From Tigriopus japonicus (lineage: Eukaryota; Arthropoda; Copepoda; Harpacticoida; Harpacticidae): a DNA stretch of 64,000 bases. The translations under genes were made by a program, and so were the position numbers. Positions 23,470-35,307 of the stretch are shown in pieces. The first letter of the stretch is position 1. Every line of letters starts with the position of its first letter. The stretch spans positions 3,922,928 through 3,986,927 of the forward strand of contig CM021315.1 of NCBI GenBank assembly GCA_010645155.1, in the 5' to 3' direction. Under the pieces are notes generated by a model. It worked only from the letters and a program-made list of their open reading frames with translations, was not told the DNA's origin and did not search any database.

Positions 23470-26110
23470 GAAAATTAATCCATCTAATGTAAGGCGTAAT
23501 CAAATACAACAAAAGCAGGAAAAGAGAACCCTTTTGTGTTCGTCTTTACAGGCATTAATCATTCATTCTTGGTAGACGAAGGGGGAAAGTGAATATATGC
23601 TGGCATCTTCTAACCTTCTTGTGAATCTTGGAAATGCTGATTTTCCTGGTAGTGTCTGATCTGATATGTTCTTATAATTTCAATCACATTTACATCATTG
23701 CAATATCTTAAATATGAAATCAAAATAATTTTCAACACTGATATGTTCCATGTCATTGCCATTTTGTTCTTACAATTTGCGTTTTCACCTACATAGCATA
23801 GTGGCATTTTCCCAAAATCCTCGTCCCATTGTCTCTATAAAAAGCGAAAATTTCGCAACTCATTACATTTTGAAATTTATTGACACAACATGGGTAGCGT
23901 TGTTTTGAGCCATAGAGATAGCAATCCGATTTGTGTTCTGTAGAGAAACTGTTCCACTTGTAATGTAATGTAATGATCCATGTCAAGAATTGTTATCTTT
24001 CTTCCCTTTGGGGTTTGAGTCGGAACACGCAACGTCAGAAGAAAGCACGTTCCATTGATCCACAAATCCGCGGAAAAGATTGAGCCACTTTTCATCATAG
24101 AAGAAAAGTAAAGTAATAAACTTTCGAATGGAACATATGTTCGTGCCACTGTTTTGCCCAACCCTCTTGACCCTCTCATAAAAGGAGAGACCATGTCCAG
24201 AAATAGGGTCAAAGACCGCTTCTGACCACTGCATAAATTACTCTAGTAAATTATAGATGGGACACACTCACACTTGGATCATGTTAGAACTGCTTAATAT
24301 CATCTCAATGCCCTTTTAGGAAATTGTTGGGAACAATTCCATCATGTCACCGTGAAAAACTTGCATGAGTACAAACATCTCTGCCTTCATTAGAGCAAAG
24401 GGGGATCCAATGGCTTAGTTCTTGACGCCCCGAATAGAACTGAATGGATCGAACTCTTGGGATGTGTTCCCATTTTTGGAGTGGAAAAGATACTGCAAAT
24501 GACCGAGTTCCCATGGTATTAAAAAATCGATAAGATAGGCCTGACTGCATTGAGGCTCCTGAAATAAGGACTAGGTCTCCCAGGAATGCTTCTTTCAATT
24601 ACGAAGGATCTTTTATGCCTGGAATGCCTTGATCCGTGAAAACCATTCAGGTAGGTCCTTTCTTCAGCCCAATAAAATGGAACCATTTGAAGGGTACCAA
24701 AATAATCTTTTGATATTAATGAATTCACTCACTCTCAAAATAAAGAGGAAATGCTTTCCGGAAACTTGGAAACATGCAAGGCTTCTGTTATTATTGCTAT
24801 GTAAATGAGAGGGGAATGAGGGAAATGTGAACGTGTCCTCAAGTTTATGGGAGGCCTGACAAAAGTGGAACCGCAGGGGAACACTCAAACCAAGTGGCTG
24901 GAAAGTTGGTCGTCTTTTTCTGGGAATGTTTATAGCTCACTCACTTTCTCTTGCTCACCTTAAGGGCAAACTTTTTGTTGTTGTTCAATTGGATTTATTT
25001 GGACAGGACCGATTTCTCGCCATAAATCGAGCAAACTGCCTCATGATCCCGTGTCAAAGTCGATAATCGTCTTTAAACTCCTTTGAACTATCCAGCTAAC
25101 TTAGCGTCTTAGCTCATTTCATATTCTGGTCCCAAACCACAAACTTGTCCCAACTTCAAATTCACACCAAAATGGTCTGAAAATGGACCACTGGCTCTTA
25201 TAACTCTCATTGCTTTGGAGCTTAACAGATAGGTAGTATCTTTGGCTCCATTTTTCACTTCGTTGTCATAGCTTTGTCTTGCTCAAGATGAGTGATGTAA
25301 GTGCTTGTACAAGTGGAACATGGCGATTCTGATCGATAGTGTGCATTTTGTCATCCTAAGCATCTCGGAATGTGGATCATGATAGAAGCCCTTGGGCCTT
25401 TGAAGATGCCTCAAGGGTATTGAATCATTTGCATGGGTAGTCTTTTTTACTCTACAGATTGATATCCTGTCTGGTCTCTCTTTTTAGAAACTTTCAGCAG
25501 GTCAGAAAGATGTGAAGGATGTTCCAACCTTGACGAAAAGAGGAGGGGGGCATGGTTTGGAAATGCTTTTCTCAGCTTCTAATAAGATTGAAAATGGATA
25601 AGGGCATTGTATTTTTTGTGCCTCTGGCTCTTCGGGCTATGGGAACCCAGAGAGCTGACAAATCCAATTCTCCTCATCGAGATGGACGTCCAAAAACAGA
25701 AAATTGGCAGGGGAAAATGGCCAAAATACTACGCACCACCCAGGAAGTAGGCAAACCCAATCTCTTATTATTGGGTGTGTCCCCAAACAAAACTAATCTT
25801 GACGGATTAATGCTACAACATAAATCAAGGCCTGATGCATTTGAAAACATTCATTTATCTTTGCAGAACACATTCTGTATCTGGAACTTCCTTAGTGAGT
25901 AATAATCTACTTGGGTGATGCATCGCCCATATCCCAGAGCTCTTGCAATCAATGATAAACAATCCATTTGAGGAACCGGTCCCGCACCTCAGACCAACTA
26001 ATCTAACCCTAACGGCCAAATCGGTGGCCTAACGCAAAATTTCTGTTTTATTGAACCGGTTTTCCCTTAAGTCTTACCCAAATTGAGCGGGAATGATCCG
26101 GTCTTTCACA
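23470..26110. other. region upstream of tweety, no gene recognised
   Basis: Contains the putative first tweety intron or promoter. Minus-strand open frames at 23877-24888 (70-111 codons) overlap one another in different frames, have no recognisable domain and no convincing chain of splice sites, so they are not called. The 25552-25902 plus frame is equally unsupported. Confidence 0.35.
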
Positions 26111-26420
26111 TAGCACACTCACGACACATACAATAAAAAGGCTCTTTGGCCGATCAACACTACAGCTTAGAAGTCACCATTCACAACTGTGCCCGATTTC
26201 AGATCTTCTTGGAGCTAGCTTGTGTAGCTCGTCCAGAGTCAATAATTCTCCTCCTTCTTCCTTGAGTGCTTCTTCTTCGCTTCTCTCTCTTTTTCTCCTG
26301 GTCTTCTTTGGAGTTTTTGCTCCCTCGCTCGGTCTCGCTTTGGAAGTGGAACAGATCGATGCCAGTCAAACAGGGTTGCCACGGAACAATCCGGATTTCC
26401 AACCTCCTACGGCAGTCTAG
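26111..26420 (+). other. possible first exon with secretory-leader-like frame
   Basis: A plus-strand frame ending at 26420 encodes a Ser-rich stretch, a strong hydrophobic run (SLLSLFLLVFFGVF) and then ALEVEQIDASQTG, which looks like a signal peptide and cleavage region. There is no in-frame ATG, so it would need an upstream exon. The hydrophobic part comes from pyrimidine-rich DNA (CTTCTT/CTCTCT), which gives Leu/Phe/Ser by composition alone. A TATA-like AATAAAAAGG lies near 26131. It could also be a leader exon of the 27297 gene. Confidence 0.2.
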
Positions 26421-27296
26421 TAAAGCTATGAAGACACTTGAAAAAGCTTTACTACTACAACTGGCGTCTGATAAGTTTAGTTGAATGAGATAACGCTAGT
26501 CTTGAATTGAATTGACATGAATAGTCTAGATTGAATTAAAACGGATAGATAGTAGAGGAGAATCCTAGTGATGATGACGACCCTGCTGTATCTGGGCCGG
26601 TCCTCAAAGTTATGGGGGACTCGCCCTTCCTTTCGTTGAGCACTTTAGCAGAGAGATTCTGGGAGGCGCAGATTACGACGTTGACACTGATCTTACTACA
26701 TAGCACACACTCTTAGAGAGAGAACGGTTGGTGAGGGAGAGAAAGAATGGACAAGTGGTGCCCTGGCCAGGCTTCTTAGAACTGGTGAGAGACTGAAGAA
26801 ATGAAGGAATGAAAGGGAACTAAAAAAACTAATCTTGGTATTCAAATACAAATTTGAAAGAACTGTTTCTAGTCAAAACAGTTTACAACTGTTATTGCGC
26901 TTAAGAGACTTCTACCATCGTACTTGTTAAGCTAAGAGTGGAAAAATTAGAGTCAGCTGTTGACATTCCAATCAAGAATTGGCGCAAGTATTTCCAGAGG
27001 AAAGCCTGACTGTGGGTTCCCGGTCTTGACGGAATAGTGGAAATTTCAAATACTCCTTGAGGTAACTAATAGAAAAAAATGGCGAAGTTTTGAAATCTCA
27101 TCAAGCAATTGAGATAATTTTTTGAAACAAAAGGCTAAGTTGAGTTTATTTTTTGCCTTCAAAAGCTAAGTATATCGATCGAGCGTTTTAAAAGTACAGC
27201 CGAATGTTTTCCACTATTCCGTCCAACTGGTACTGAAGGTAAATAAAAACAAACTTCAAAGTTACGAAGAAGCCCTAGTTTCGAAGGGGGTTTAAC
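26421..27296. other. 5' flank of the 27297 gene
   Basis: No gene seen. A GTAAAT donor-like site at 27239 and a CCCTAG acceptor-like site at 27279-27284 could bound a very small leader intron just upstream of the ATG, but support is weak. Confidence 0.3.
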
Positions 27297-29051
27297 ATGG
27301 CCACGCCTACTAGTTCCCCACAATTGTTGTACTGGCAACAACTCCTGAACACTCTGAAAGGGCAAAAATCATCGGATGGAGCCGATCCGCCCTCTTATTT
27401 AGAGAAAACAGCCGCTCTCAATCAACTCTGGCGGCAATTTCCCTCTGACACGACTAACGACACAGGACCCAGTCTCATATTGGACCTATGCCACGCCTCA
27501 TTGGTTCATGTCATTCACCCCGATTGGCTTGATTCTACCTCCACAGAAACGCGCAATCAAATCTTGACTGCCATCAAGGCTGTAACGCCACAATTAAATA
27601 CTGGAACCAAAGCCAAACTGGATCATCTTTGTGTCATTTTGGCCAATCCATGGGCATTTGAGGTGCTTCAAAATTTGCTGACTGCCCATGAAAAGGCAAA
27701 TTTTGCGGAATACTTGCGTTTGGAGTCCATTGAGGTTAGTCGTGAACGCGTAGCCATTTTGTGCAAAGGAGCTTGTTGGGAGTTGGCGAGCAATTTAGGG
27801 CGTTTCTTGGTCCTTCACAACATTGCTCAGACCTCCAAAGACGAGTTATGGGACCAAGAAGTTCTCAAAGATGTGCAAAATGTGGCCCAATGTCTTGTTC
27901 GGATCAAGAGGTATTCCACATTAGAAAAACTGGTAAATAGATTTTCACCTCCGCAGTATGAGTATGTCTTGAAATTCATGGAACAATCATTAACTGAGAG
28001 CTCTGAGATGAGCCACTGTTTGGGTCTGATGCTCAATTTTGGATTGCGCAAAGTTGTCATGGGTCAATTCCCAGCCGAGATTTCCAAGCCGATATTTGCC
28101 ATAGCATTCAAACATAAGGTGTCACCAAAGCACTTTGATTATATGGAGATGATCCAATATGCCACATATCCTTCGGCTTATTATTGCGTGGCTCAGGGAT
28201 TGATGGGTGTTGAAGGGGATGATTCGCACAAACGAAACATTTTGTCGATTTTGATCAGAGGAATCACTCTGCATTTGAATAGATTAGAAGTGCACCGAAT
28301 CAAGAAAGGAAAAGAAGAGATCGCCAAGATTGAAAAAGAACTCGCTCTAGTCTACCTAGATCTGAGCAACGTGTTGGGTGATTATCCAAAATTGGCTCGT
28401 GAAGCCACTTTGACGGCGTTTTCACTAGAACCTTCAGCCGATAACTTTGCCAAAGTCCAAAATTGTCCCAGAAACCCGCCCATGAAACCTGAGTTACCAC
28501 CCAAAATCGTTGAGGACAGTGGAGAGCCAAAGCCCAAACTCATGAAATTCGATCCAGAGGCATTTGCTCCGGATGATCTCATCAAAGATTTAGAAGCAAA
28601 AGTTCAATTAGAACCCAAGGTTCCATCCAACGGGGATGATAACAATATCGGTCTTCTTTGCATCGAAGGCCACTCCCTAACTTCTCGATGGAACTACAAT
28701 CCAGAAACTCATCCCATGAAGGCCTTTCAAGTCCCTTTGTTTGAAGGACATTCTACTTTACTCTCCGATTTACTGATCGTTTTGAATGCTCCTCGATGGC
28801 ATCTTTTATCTTGGCTTCACGATTGGGAGCTTCTTGAGAGCCGATGTCGAGCCTTGATGGCCGATATCAAAGTGAAAGCTACTCCCGAAGAACTCGAATA
28901 TCTGGTGATCGACTACACACAGTTTGACGAATGGAGCTCGGATGAAGAGACAGAGATAAACACCGGGATTGAGGAAGGCTACGAAAAGTGGGCGGATTCT
29001 GATGATGACGATGACAACAACGGCAGAAGCGTAGAAAAAGTAAGAAAGTAA
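27297..29051 (+). CDS. uncharacterised 584-residue helical protein, single exon
   Basis: A long uninterrupted frame starts at an ATG in good context (AACATGG) and ends 26 bases before an AATAAA. The product was not recognised. Sequence composition suggests an all-helical soluble protein without signal peptide or membrane segment. A charged, probably coiled-coil helix lies near 335-350 (HRIKKGKEEIAKIEKELA), followed by a Pro/Lys-rich linker (about 387-425). A conserved-looking Trp/Leu-rich block (about 484-525, with APRWHLLSWLHDWELL) comes next, then a strongly acidic tail (541-584, runs of Asp and Glu). HEAT-like or TPR-like repeats are possible but not shown. It is the only intronless long gene in a window where the other genes are split, so retroposition is one explanation, though the frame is intact and there is no obvious poly(A) scar. 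It is clearly coding by length and codon character. Confidence 0.88.
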   Translation: MATPTSSPQLLYWQQLLNTLKGQKSSDGADPPSYLEKTAALNQLWRQFPSDTTNDTGPSLILDLCHASLVHVIHPDWLDSTSTETRNQILTAIKAVTPQLNTGTKAKLDHLCVILANPWAFEVLQNLLTAHEKANFAEYLRLESIEVSRERVAILCKGACWELASNLGRFLVLHNIAQTSKDELWDQEVLKDVQNVAQCLVRIKRYSTLEKLVNRFSPPQYEYVLKFMEQSLTESSEMSHCLGLMLNFGLRKVVMGQFPAEISKPIFAIAFKHKVSPKHFDYMEMIQYATYPSAYYCVAQGLMGVEGDDSHKRNILSILIRGITLHLNRLEVHRIKKGKEEIAKIEKELALVYLDLSNVLGDYPKLAREATLTAFSLEPSADNFAKVQNCPRNPPMKPELPPKIVEDSGEPKPKLMKFDPEAFAPDDLIKDLEAKVQLEPKVPSNGDDNNIGLLCIEGHSLTSRWNYNPETHPMKAFQVPLFEGHSTLLSDLLIVLNAPRWHLLSWLHDWELLESRCRALMADIKVKATPEELEYLVIDYTQFDEWSSDEETEINTGIEEGYEKWADSDDDDDNNGRSVEKVRK

Positions 29052-29076
29052 ATGATCCGATTGTTGCTCAATTAAT

Positions 29077-29082
29077 AATAAA
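29077..29082 (+). terminator. polyadenylation signal of the 27297 gene
   Basis: AATAAA, 26 bases after the stop codon. Confidence 0.75.
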
Positions 29083-30467
29083 AATCATAATTTGATGGTT
29101 GTCACGTGTTTATGTTTAGTTTTGGAGTTTGGTTGGTTTTTGTTGAAAGGCATGCTATTTGATTGGTTAGCTCAAGGAAATGGTAAGCTCTACTGATACA
29201 AAATAGATGTTCAAGACCAACACCCCTTTGTCAATTATTCATTATGTCTGATTGACATATTTGAGTATTAAACCAAATTATCAAATGTGATTAGTCGCAA
29301 TTTTTTTTAAATTGAACTACATTTCAACTTTTTTTTTTACTTAGGTTCAACATGGAAATCATTAATTGGACTACATAAATTGGTTTTTAGCAGATTAATT
29401 ACGCAAAGTACGGCATCGAAGAAATTTGAAACAAATCCCCGTCCTATGGTCTCGTAATTTGCAATTTTGGCGAAAAGAATTTACTAGAGAGTGGATTTTT
29501 AGTTACCGAAATAGTCGAGGAAAAAAAGGATTATTGGTTGGTTAAATAGGTGAAACTTCACGATTTTGCGGTGTATTTCAACATCTAAGGGACTGGCCCA
29601 TTTTAAAGGATTTTTTTGGGAAAGATATGAAGCTCAAATTTGCAAATGGTAAGGAAATTTTGAGTTTTATTCCTAAAATCGAAAAAGGTTGAAACATAGC
29701 TAAATGTTCACGAAAAACTGCAAATTTTCTGAAAAATGTGCAGTTTAGTTGGGAACAAACTCAAAATCGCAAAACAATTCAAAACACAAAAAATGTAAAA
29801 TAGCACTTTAAATTTCAGTTCAAATGTATTTTTCCGCTCCCTAGTAATTACCTACAGTAATTTTAATTTCAAATGTAATCAGAAGTAGAGCACTATCAGA
29901 AGTATTTTGATTTCAAATATGTGAATAATCATGGGAGGTTTGATAATAATTCACAAAAGCTGTGCTTCTAAGGTTCCAGAACTCTATTTATCAACTCATT
30001 TTCATTATTTTTACTAAGTTTCGTTTCTAGGTAGACCTTCTGCAGATACTGATGGGATCGCAATTCATGTACGTAGTGAAAAGATCAGCTTACTTCAAAT
30101 CGTCATCAGTCCGCAAAGTTTTTTTTCTTCCCATAAGATCATACCCATGTCTTCAGGGAAGTCAACAATCGTAATGATCTTTAAGTACAGAATTGGGCTT
30201 CAGGCTGATTGGTTCGTTCCTGGATTGATTTGCAACACCCACAATGACTTGTTAAAACATGGAAATACGAGAGGAGTTCTGGCAGATGTTCACCAATATT
30301 ACAGCAATTGGAGATCTCTGAATTTTGTCTATTTCTGGGTGTTTTCGAAATGTTTCTTGAGGTAGAAGTTAATCTTGAAGGTGTTAGTTTTGCAATCATT
30401 CAACTCTATTTTTTTTTTTGATGGGGTGCTAGATTTCTCCCTCACTTCTTGATGGTACCGTCTAAAT
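29083..30467. other. intergenic, nothing recognised
   Basis: AT-rich, no supported gene or repeat with both ends visible. Confidence 0.4.
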
Positions 30468-31185
30468 CAGGGGTAACCTAACCTGTGGGCCTGGCTCCCT
30501 GAGAGCACAGATATAAGTCGCGAAGCGACCAGATACACACAACTGCCGTGGCATCTGTTGCCAGTGGATTCAAACTTTGTCACTCATGGTTGTTGTCGTC
30601 GTTGACACCAAGAGCGCAGTCCGTTATGAAATGTACTATCCCGTTGCATTTGAGAATTTCTTCCCATTGAGGAAAACAGGTTTTCTCCCCTCCTCTGTTC
30701 TCTACGTACTTTGGCTTTAATGTGGCTGTTGCTGCCGGTCAGCTCCTTTCTTCTCTGTTTTGCTCGGAGTTGGGCTCACAATGGTCGACTGGAGATGTCT
30801 GGCTTGAAAGAGTTGAGATTCTTCTAGATTACTTAATGACATTTGAGAAAGAATCGACTCTTCTGATTCATTTAGTTCAGAGATTAGAGGTCCCTAGGAA
30901 ACGCCACTGAGTTGTTGGTTTATGAATTAGGGTCAGACTTGCAACAAAAATTGAGCCGAGAGTGAACAAGCAGATGCACTTTCTATACTTCAGGCATATC
31001 TGCGCACAGAGTCACTTTTAACAATTTCAACCAACAGATGTCATGGCAAGGTTGTGAGTCTTTAGATATATTATATCAGCCCAAGCCGTCTTTGCTGAGA
31101 GTATCCATAGTACTGTACTCGTGAGTCCACAGCTCTTCCATAGTAGATATGTAGGGCATGAAACTACCAGGATCTGCGATTCCTT
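30468..31185. mobile_element. hAT MITE, family A, interrupted and decayed copy
   Basis: 30468-30508 (CAGGGGTAACCTAACCTGTGGGCC) matches the first 40 bases of the copy at 44401. 31107-31185 (TCCATAGTACTGTACTCGTG and onward) matches its middle and second half. The roughly 600 bp between has no counterpart in the other copies, so a later insertion, or a shared breakpoint, split the element. The far end is lost, so no target duplication can be tested. Confidence 0.55.
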
Positions 31186-31519
31186 TTTTTTAAGTCAAAA
31201 CAGTCTCATTGTGTTGTTGTTTTCATTCACCATCATTTGAGTCAAATACTTTGTAATTCTACTGCATCATTTTCTGTTGTCCATTTTTGAATAATTACTT
31301 TAGCAGTAAAGCCCAAATCCGAGACCAAATCAAAACAAATGACAATTAACAGTTGTTTCTGAAATGAAAGAAGCTCTTCGTTCAAATTGAGGATATTGAT
31401 GTTCATCTGGTTGATTTCGTACGTTACAAAACTGGTTTATAAAACTCATCTTGTGCACAAGTAAATTAGTTCTGAGGCTATCCCTCGGTTGTATAGATCG
31501 ATCCAACAATTATTTTTTT

Positions 31520-31726
31520 GACATTTGGTAACATTTTTGTGGCATTTGGCAACATTTTTGTGGCATTTGGTAACATTTTTGTAGCGTTTGGTAACTTTTT
31601 TGTGATACTTGGTAACATGTTTGTGGCATTTGGTAACTTTTCTGTGGCGTTTGGTAACATTTTTGTGACATTTGGTAACATTGTTGTGTCATTTGATAAC
31701 ATTTTTGTGGCGTTTGGTAATATTTT
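31520..31726. repeat. 21-bp minisatellite, about 10 units, open in frame on both strands
   Basis: The unit is ATTTGGTAACATTTTTGTGGC with small variation. Because 21 is a multiple of three, the array reads through as FGNIFVA repeats on plus and KMLPNAT repeats on minus. The plus frame starts at a TTG and neither strand has gene context, so it is called a repeat and not a protein. Confidence 0.85.
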
Positions 31727-34726
31727 CACACTCACACTGAATTGCGAATGCATGCAAAACAGCAACGCTTTCAAAAAGTCCAGTGATGATGATTCTTTAC
31801 ACTTTTGTGTGTTTAAGATTGGAATCCTCTCGCACTCAAAGTTACTCTGTTATCTTTAGCACGTACCAATCAACAACAGTGCTGATATTTGACACGATTG
31901 AGGACGAAATCGAAAACTTGATCAAGCGAATGCAAGAAATAAATCAAGAACAAATTGCATTTATTCTAAACAAAAACCTCGGACAGATTGCATCTGAGGA
32001 TGACCATCAACTATAGTAAACATATAGTAGAAATCATGCGTCAATTTGCACTCTAATTTTAAAGCTCCAATGTTTGTTGGCTCGTCCGAAGTCTTGGAAA
32101 GCCATGTGTGGAAATACATCGCGCAACCTCTAATTTTTGAGGGAAATTCAAGGAGAACTTTAACTGTATTTCAGATTGTGTGAGAAATTTTAAACCACGG
32201 ATGATGAGTAAAAATCAAACCTCATCACATCATGAACGGGATCATGACAAATAGACCAAAAAAGGAAAGGGAAATAATTTATGAAAAATAAGAAAATGAC
32301 GTCCTTGCTCTTCACAAAATAACAATTTTTTCCACAAATGTACAAATACCAAAAACAAATATTGCTTTACGCAAAATAACTAAAAATTAGGGATCCAAAA
32401 TATTTGTTAAGATCGATTCAGATTTTGAGCCATTATGAACCGATTCACCAATTACACTTCTTTCAAACCTTCCATCAAATTTCAGGTACTGTTGTTTTGG
32501 TGAAAAATCAATTTAAATTTGGTGGATGAAACGAAAATGCTTACTGAGTTGCATGAGATTCTGTCCGAAAATATGGTATTTCATAAAACCAAATTTTACT
32601 TCCTTTACAATCTATTTTCCACAAAGCATTCGAAACATTACGATGTGTTAGACATCGCAATAACCTTGATCCATTTGCTGTTCTTCAAGAAAAAGCCAAG
32701 CAAAATCTTTGTCATTTCAAAGGATTCTCTCAAACAGTTAATATGAAATTTTCCACTTTTTTGTGCAATACGCATCTGAAATCAAAACTAAGCAGAAATC
32801 CCTCGAGGTCCACACGAATCGCGTGAAAATATCTGCAGAGTTCAAAAATTCCATAGCATCGAGCATCTGCTGATTCATATTTTCTCGCTCCTACTGGAGT
32901 ATATACAGTTTTGAAAGGGCACAATCAAAAAGAGCGCCATCTAGTTCATTTATGACTGGACTTTTTCATTACAGTACACACAGATGGCGCTATTTATGAC
33001 TGTACTCACTATTGCAGGGCACACTCTAGTTTCTTCTTGTCTGTGATTGTGTGGGCATAAATATGTTTTGCAGCGAGTGACTCTCGATCACATTCTTCGT
33101 GGTTACAATCGTCTCGTCGCCATGAGACTTTCTCTAGACCCTCATTCACTGAGAAAATCCCTGCGAAACTGTTATTTTGGCTTCCTAGAACATCCAGAAG
33201 AAGGTCAATAACAGTCGATATTTTTATTTTTTGCACCAATACTCCTGATTCCTCAGGCTTCATCAACACATTCTTTCGGTTTCCGCAATACAATTAGACC
33301 CAAAGTCAGTGAATCATTTCGCAACCGGGCTTTTGGGCGCTCATTCGCCGTTTAAAGGAGCTTCCCACGCAATTTCCCCAAAAAAGCGTCGAGATCCAGT
33401 TTGAACAAGGACGAAGAATAGAGAAAAAGACAGTTCGACAACGTTCCTAGACAAGGCAACTCAATAATATTGAAGCCATGTTCGGAGTTTTGGAGTCGAG
33501 TTTGAGACTTGAATCGTCTTCAAGTCAATCGGAAATTGAGTCATAAAAAAGCTGATCGCGACTGATCTGATCAGATTTGTTTCTGTCATTTGTGAAACCA
33601 AAGAAAGTGGGAGAACAGTGCTCTTTGGAAGGTGACTTTTTGGACCTGTTCTGTTTTATATTTAGTGATGGAATTTGGGTCATATTTGACCATGCCCTCG
33701 AGTGTGTTATGGACAATGGTGCGTCTTCTGGATATTCAGCCGATGCAATAGTCAATAGAGGTAATTTTCAATTAACTCTGATAAAATGATGCATGATTCT
33801 GCTTCAAGAGGGCTTTTCCTTCATTCTGAAAGGGCTTTATTGCATTCATGCATAACGATGGGATTATCGTACTTTGAAAGTGTGAAGTAAACCATTAACA
33901 GATTACGATAAAATATGTTTTTCCTAAAGACGAAAAGCAGCATAACCTCATTCTCACGCAAGTGAAGGAATGCCAAATTATTTTATTACACCTTTAATTT
34001 TTGAGACTTTGTAACCTTTGACGCGTTAAACCAAACTTTCACACATGTCTTTTCACTCAACAATGATAGTGCGATCTTGGTCATTCTTCAAAAAGTTTTT
34101 CATCACAGATTGTAGTGCAGTGTCTAACAAATGGGCATTTGAAAGCAACTTGATTCAAACCTCTTTTCTTTAACACTTTTTGTAGTTTGGGCATAATTCG
34201 TCCTCGTGGCCAAAACAATCTGGCACAGATTTTGAAGGGGTTTAGATTGAAAATAAATGAATGCGAAACCGACAAACCGCGTCAACAAACTTCAACTTAT
34301 TTTAAACTACCATGAACTCCTGATATGTGAGAATAGATATGCTGTTAAACATAAATATATCAATATTATTTAAATTCAAAAGTAAACTTAAAACGTATTG
34401 GCATTTCCACAATGTCTCATTGTAGCTTTTGTTCTTGTCTGAAAATCATCATAACGTTGAGTGTTTTACCCATCATTGCTGGAATCCTTTTCAACATCTA
34501 AAACGATCGTCAAAATTTAGGGCACGTTGATTCAAGGTAACGCAGTACATCTTTTGCGAAAAAATGCATCGAGTTAAAACTTTAAAAGTGCAACTTCAAC
34601 ATAGATTTGAAACTATTTTGCTCAAAACTCTATTCAAGTCACCTTAAAGCCTTTATTAAATTTCCAAAGCATTTGACCTCTTATCAATCAGAAAAGTAAC
34701 GAAACACGAATTAACGCTTACAGTTA
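31727..34726. other. intergenic, no gene recognised
   Basis: No supported gene. A pair of inverted GCGCCATCT/AGATGGCGC words at about 32933 and 32985, each followed by similar ATTTATGACTG sequence, may be the remains of a small element. Confidence 0.35.
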
Positions 34727-35307
34727 CAGGGTCCTCCAGCTACATCCGGACTGAGTTTTTAAGTAATAACACACGTTATATTTATCAGAAAACAAAAATT
34801 TCAACTTGGACTTGCAAATTTGTTAATCTTGAAGAGGTATTTGTAATTAAGTTTCGACGTAGCCGCTGTTTACCTTGACCACGGCCTTAAACTGCCTCCC
34901 AATGGACCCCACGGAGGCACGCACTTCATCCTCCATGATGAAGTGCTCCACACTCGGGCGAGGTTGCACCTGATGATGTTAATAGTGGCAATGTTTATGA
35001 GGCACAACGTACGCTTCAGAATGGATTATGCGGAAAAGTCCAACGGGCTCATGTCAGGTGAGAAGGACGGCCATAACTCCTTGCGCCAGAATGCTGAATA
35101 AATGGACCCCCAAAACTGGTTGACAAGTTCTGCCCCATAGCTCTGAGCCGAGTCTTGCTGGAAGGTTAGAGGGTACTTTTCATACTCCTCTTCGACCCAT
35201 GGGACCACCAACTCTGACAACATGTGGAGGTAAACCCCCTGGTCAATGTTCACCCCCTCCTTGATGAACGAATTATTTTTCAGTCCGGATTTAAGTGGAG
35301 GACCCTG
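34727..35307 (-). mobile_element. internally deleted mariner/maT-like transposon with intact ends
   Basis: Terminal inverted repeats of 29 bp agree at 25 positions (both start CAGGGTCCTCCA and include ATCCGGACTGA) and are bounded by TA dinucleotides at 34725-34726 and 35308-35309, the target site of Tc1/mariner elements. At 581 bp it is under half the usual 1.3 kb. The transposase remnant begins right inside the right-hand repeat, so the N-terminal half (DNA-binding helices and first catalytic Asp) is missing. Confidence 0.85.
34857..35278 (-). pseudogene. mariner/maT-like transposase C-terminal remnant
   Basis: On the minus strand the frame carries the 'LTFQQDSAQSYGA' motif (second catalytic Asp) and 'WPSFSPDMSPLDF' (third Asp), 37 residues apart as in DD37D maT-like elements. 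A stop (TAA) falls at the position of the usual Trp just after 'PLDFSA' (35026). The C-terminal part continues in shifted frames down to about 34857, ending in a 'FKAVVKVNSGYVE'-like tail. It cannot encode an active enzyme but shows which superfamily the ends belong to. Confidence 0.8.

Noticed and set aside
23877..24888. Cluster of minus-strand frames upstream of tweety
   Set aside because: They overlap in different frames, show no known domain, and no consistent splice chain could be drawn.
27827..28585. Minus-strand frames of 67-77 codons
   Set aside because: Shadows of the strong plus-strand gene at 27297-29051.
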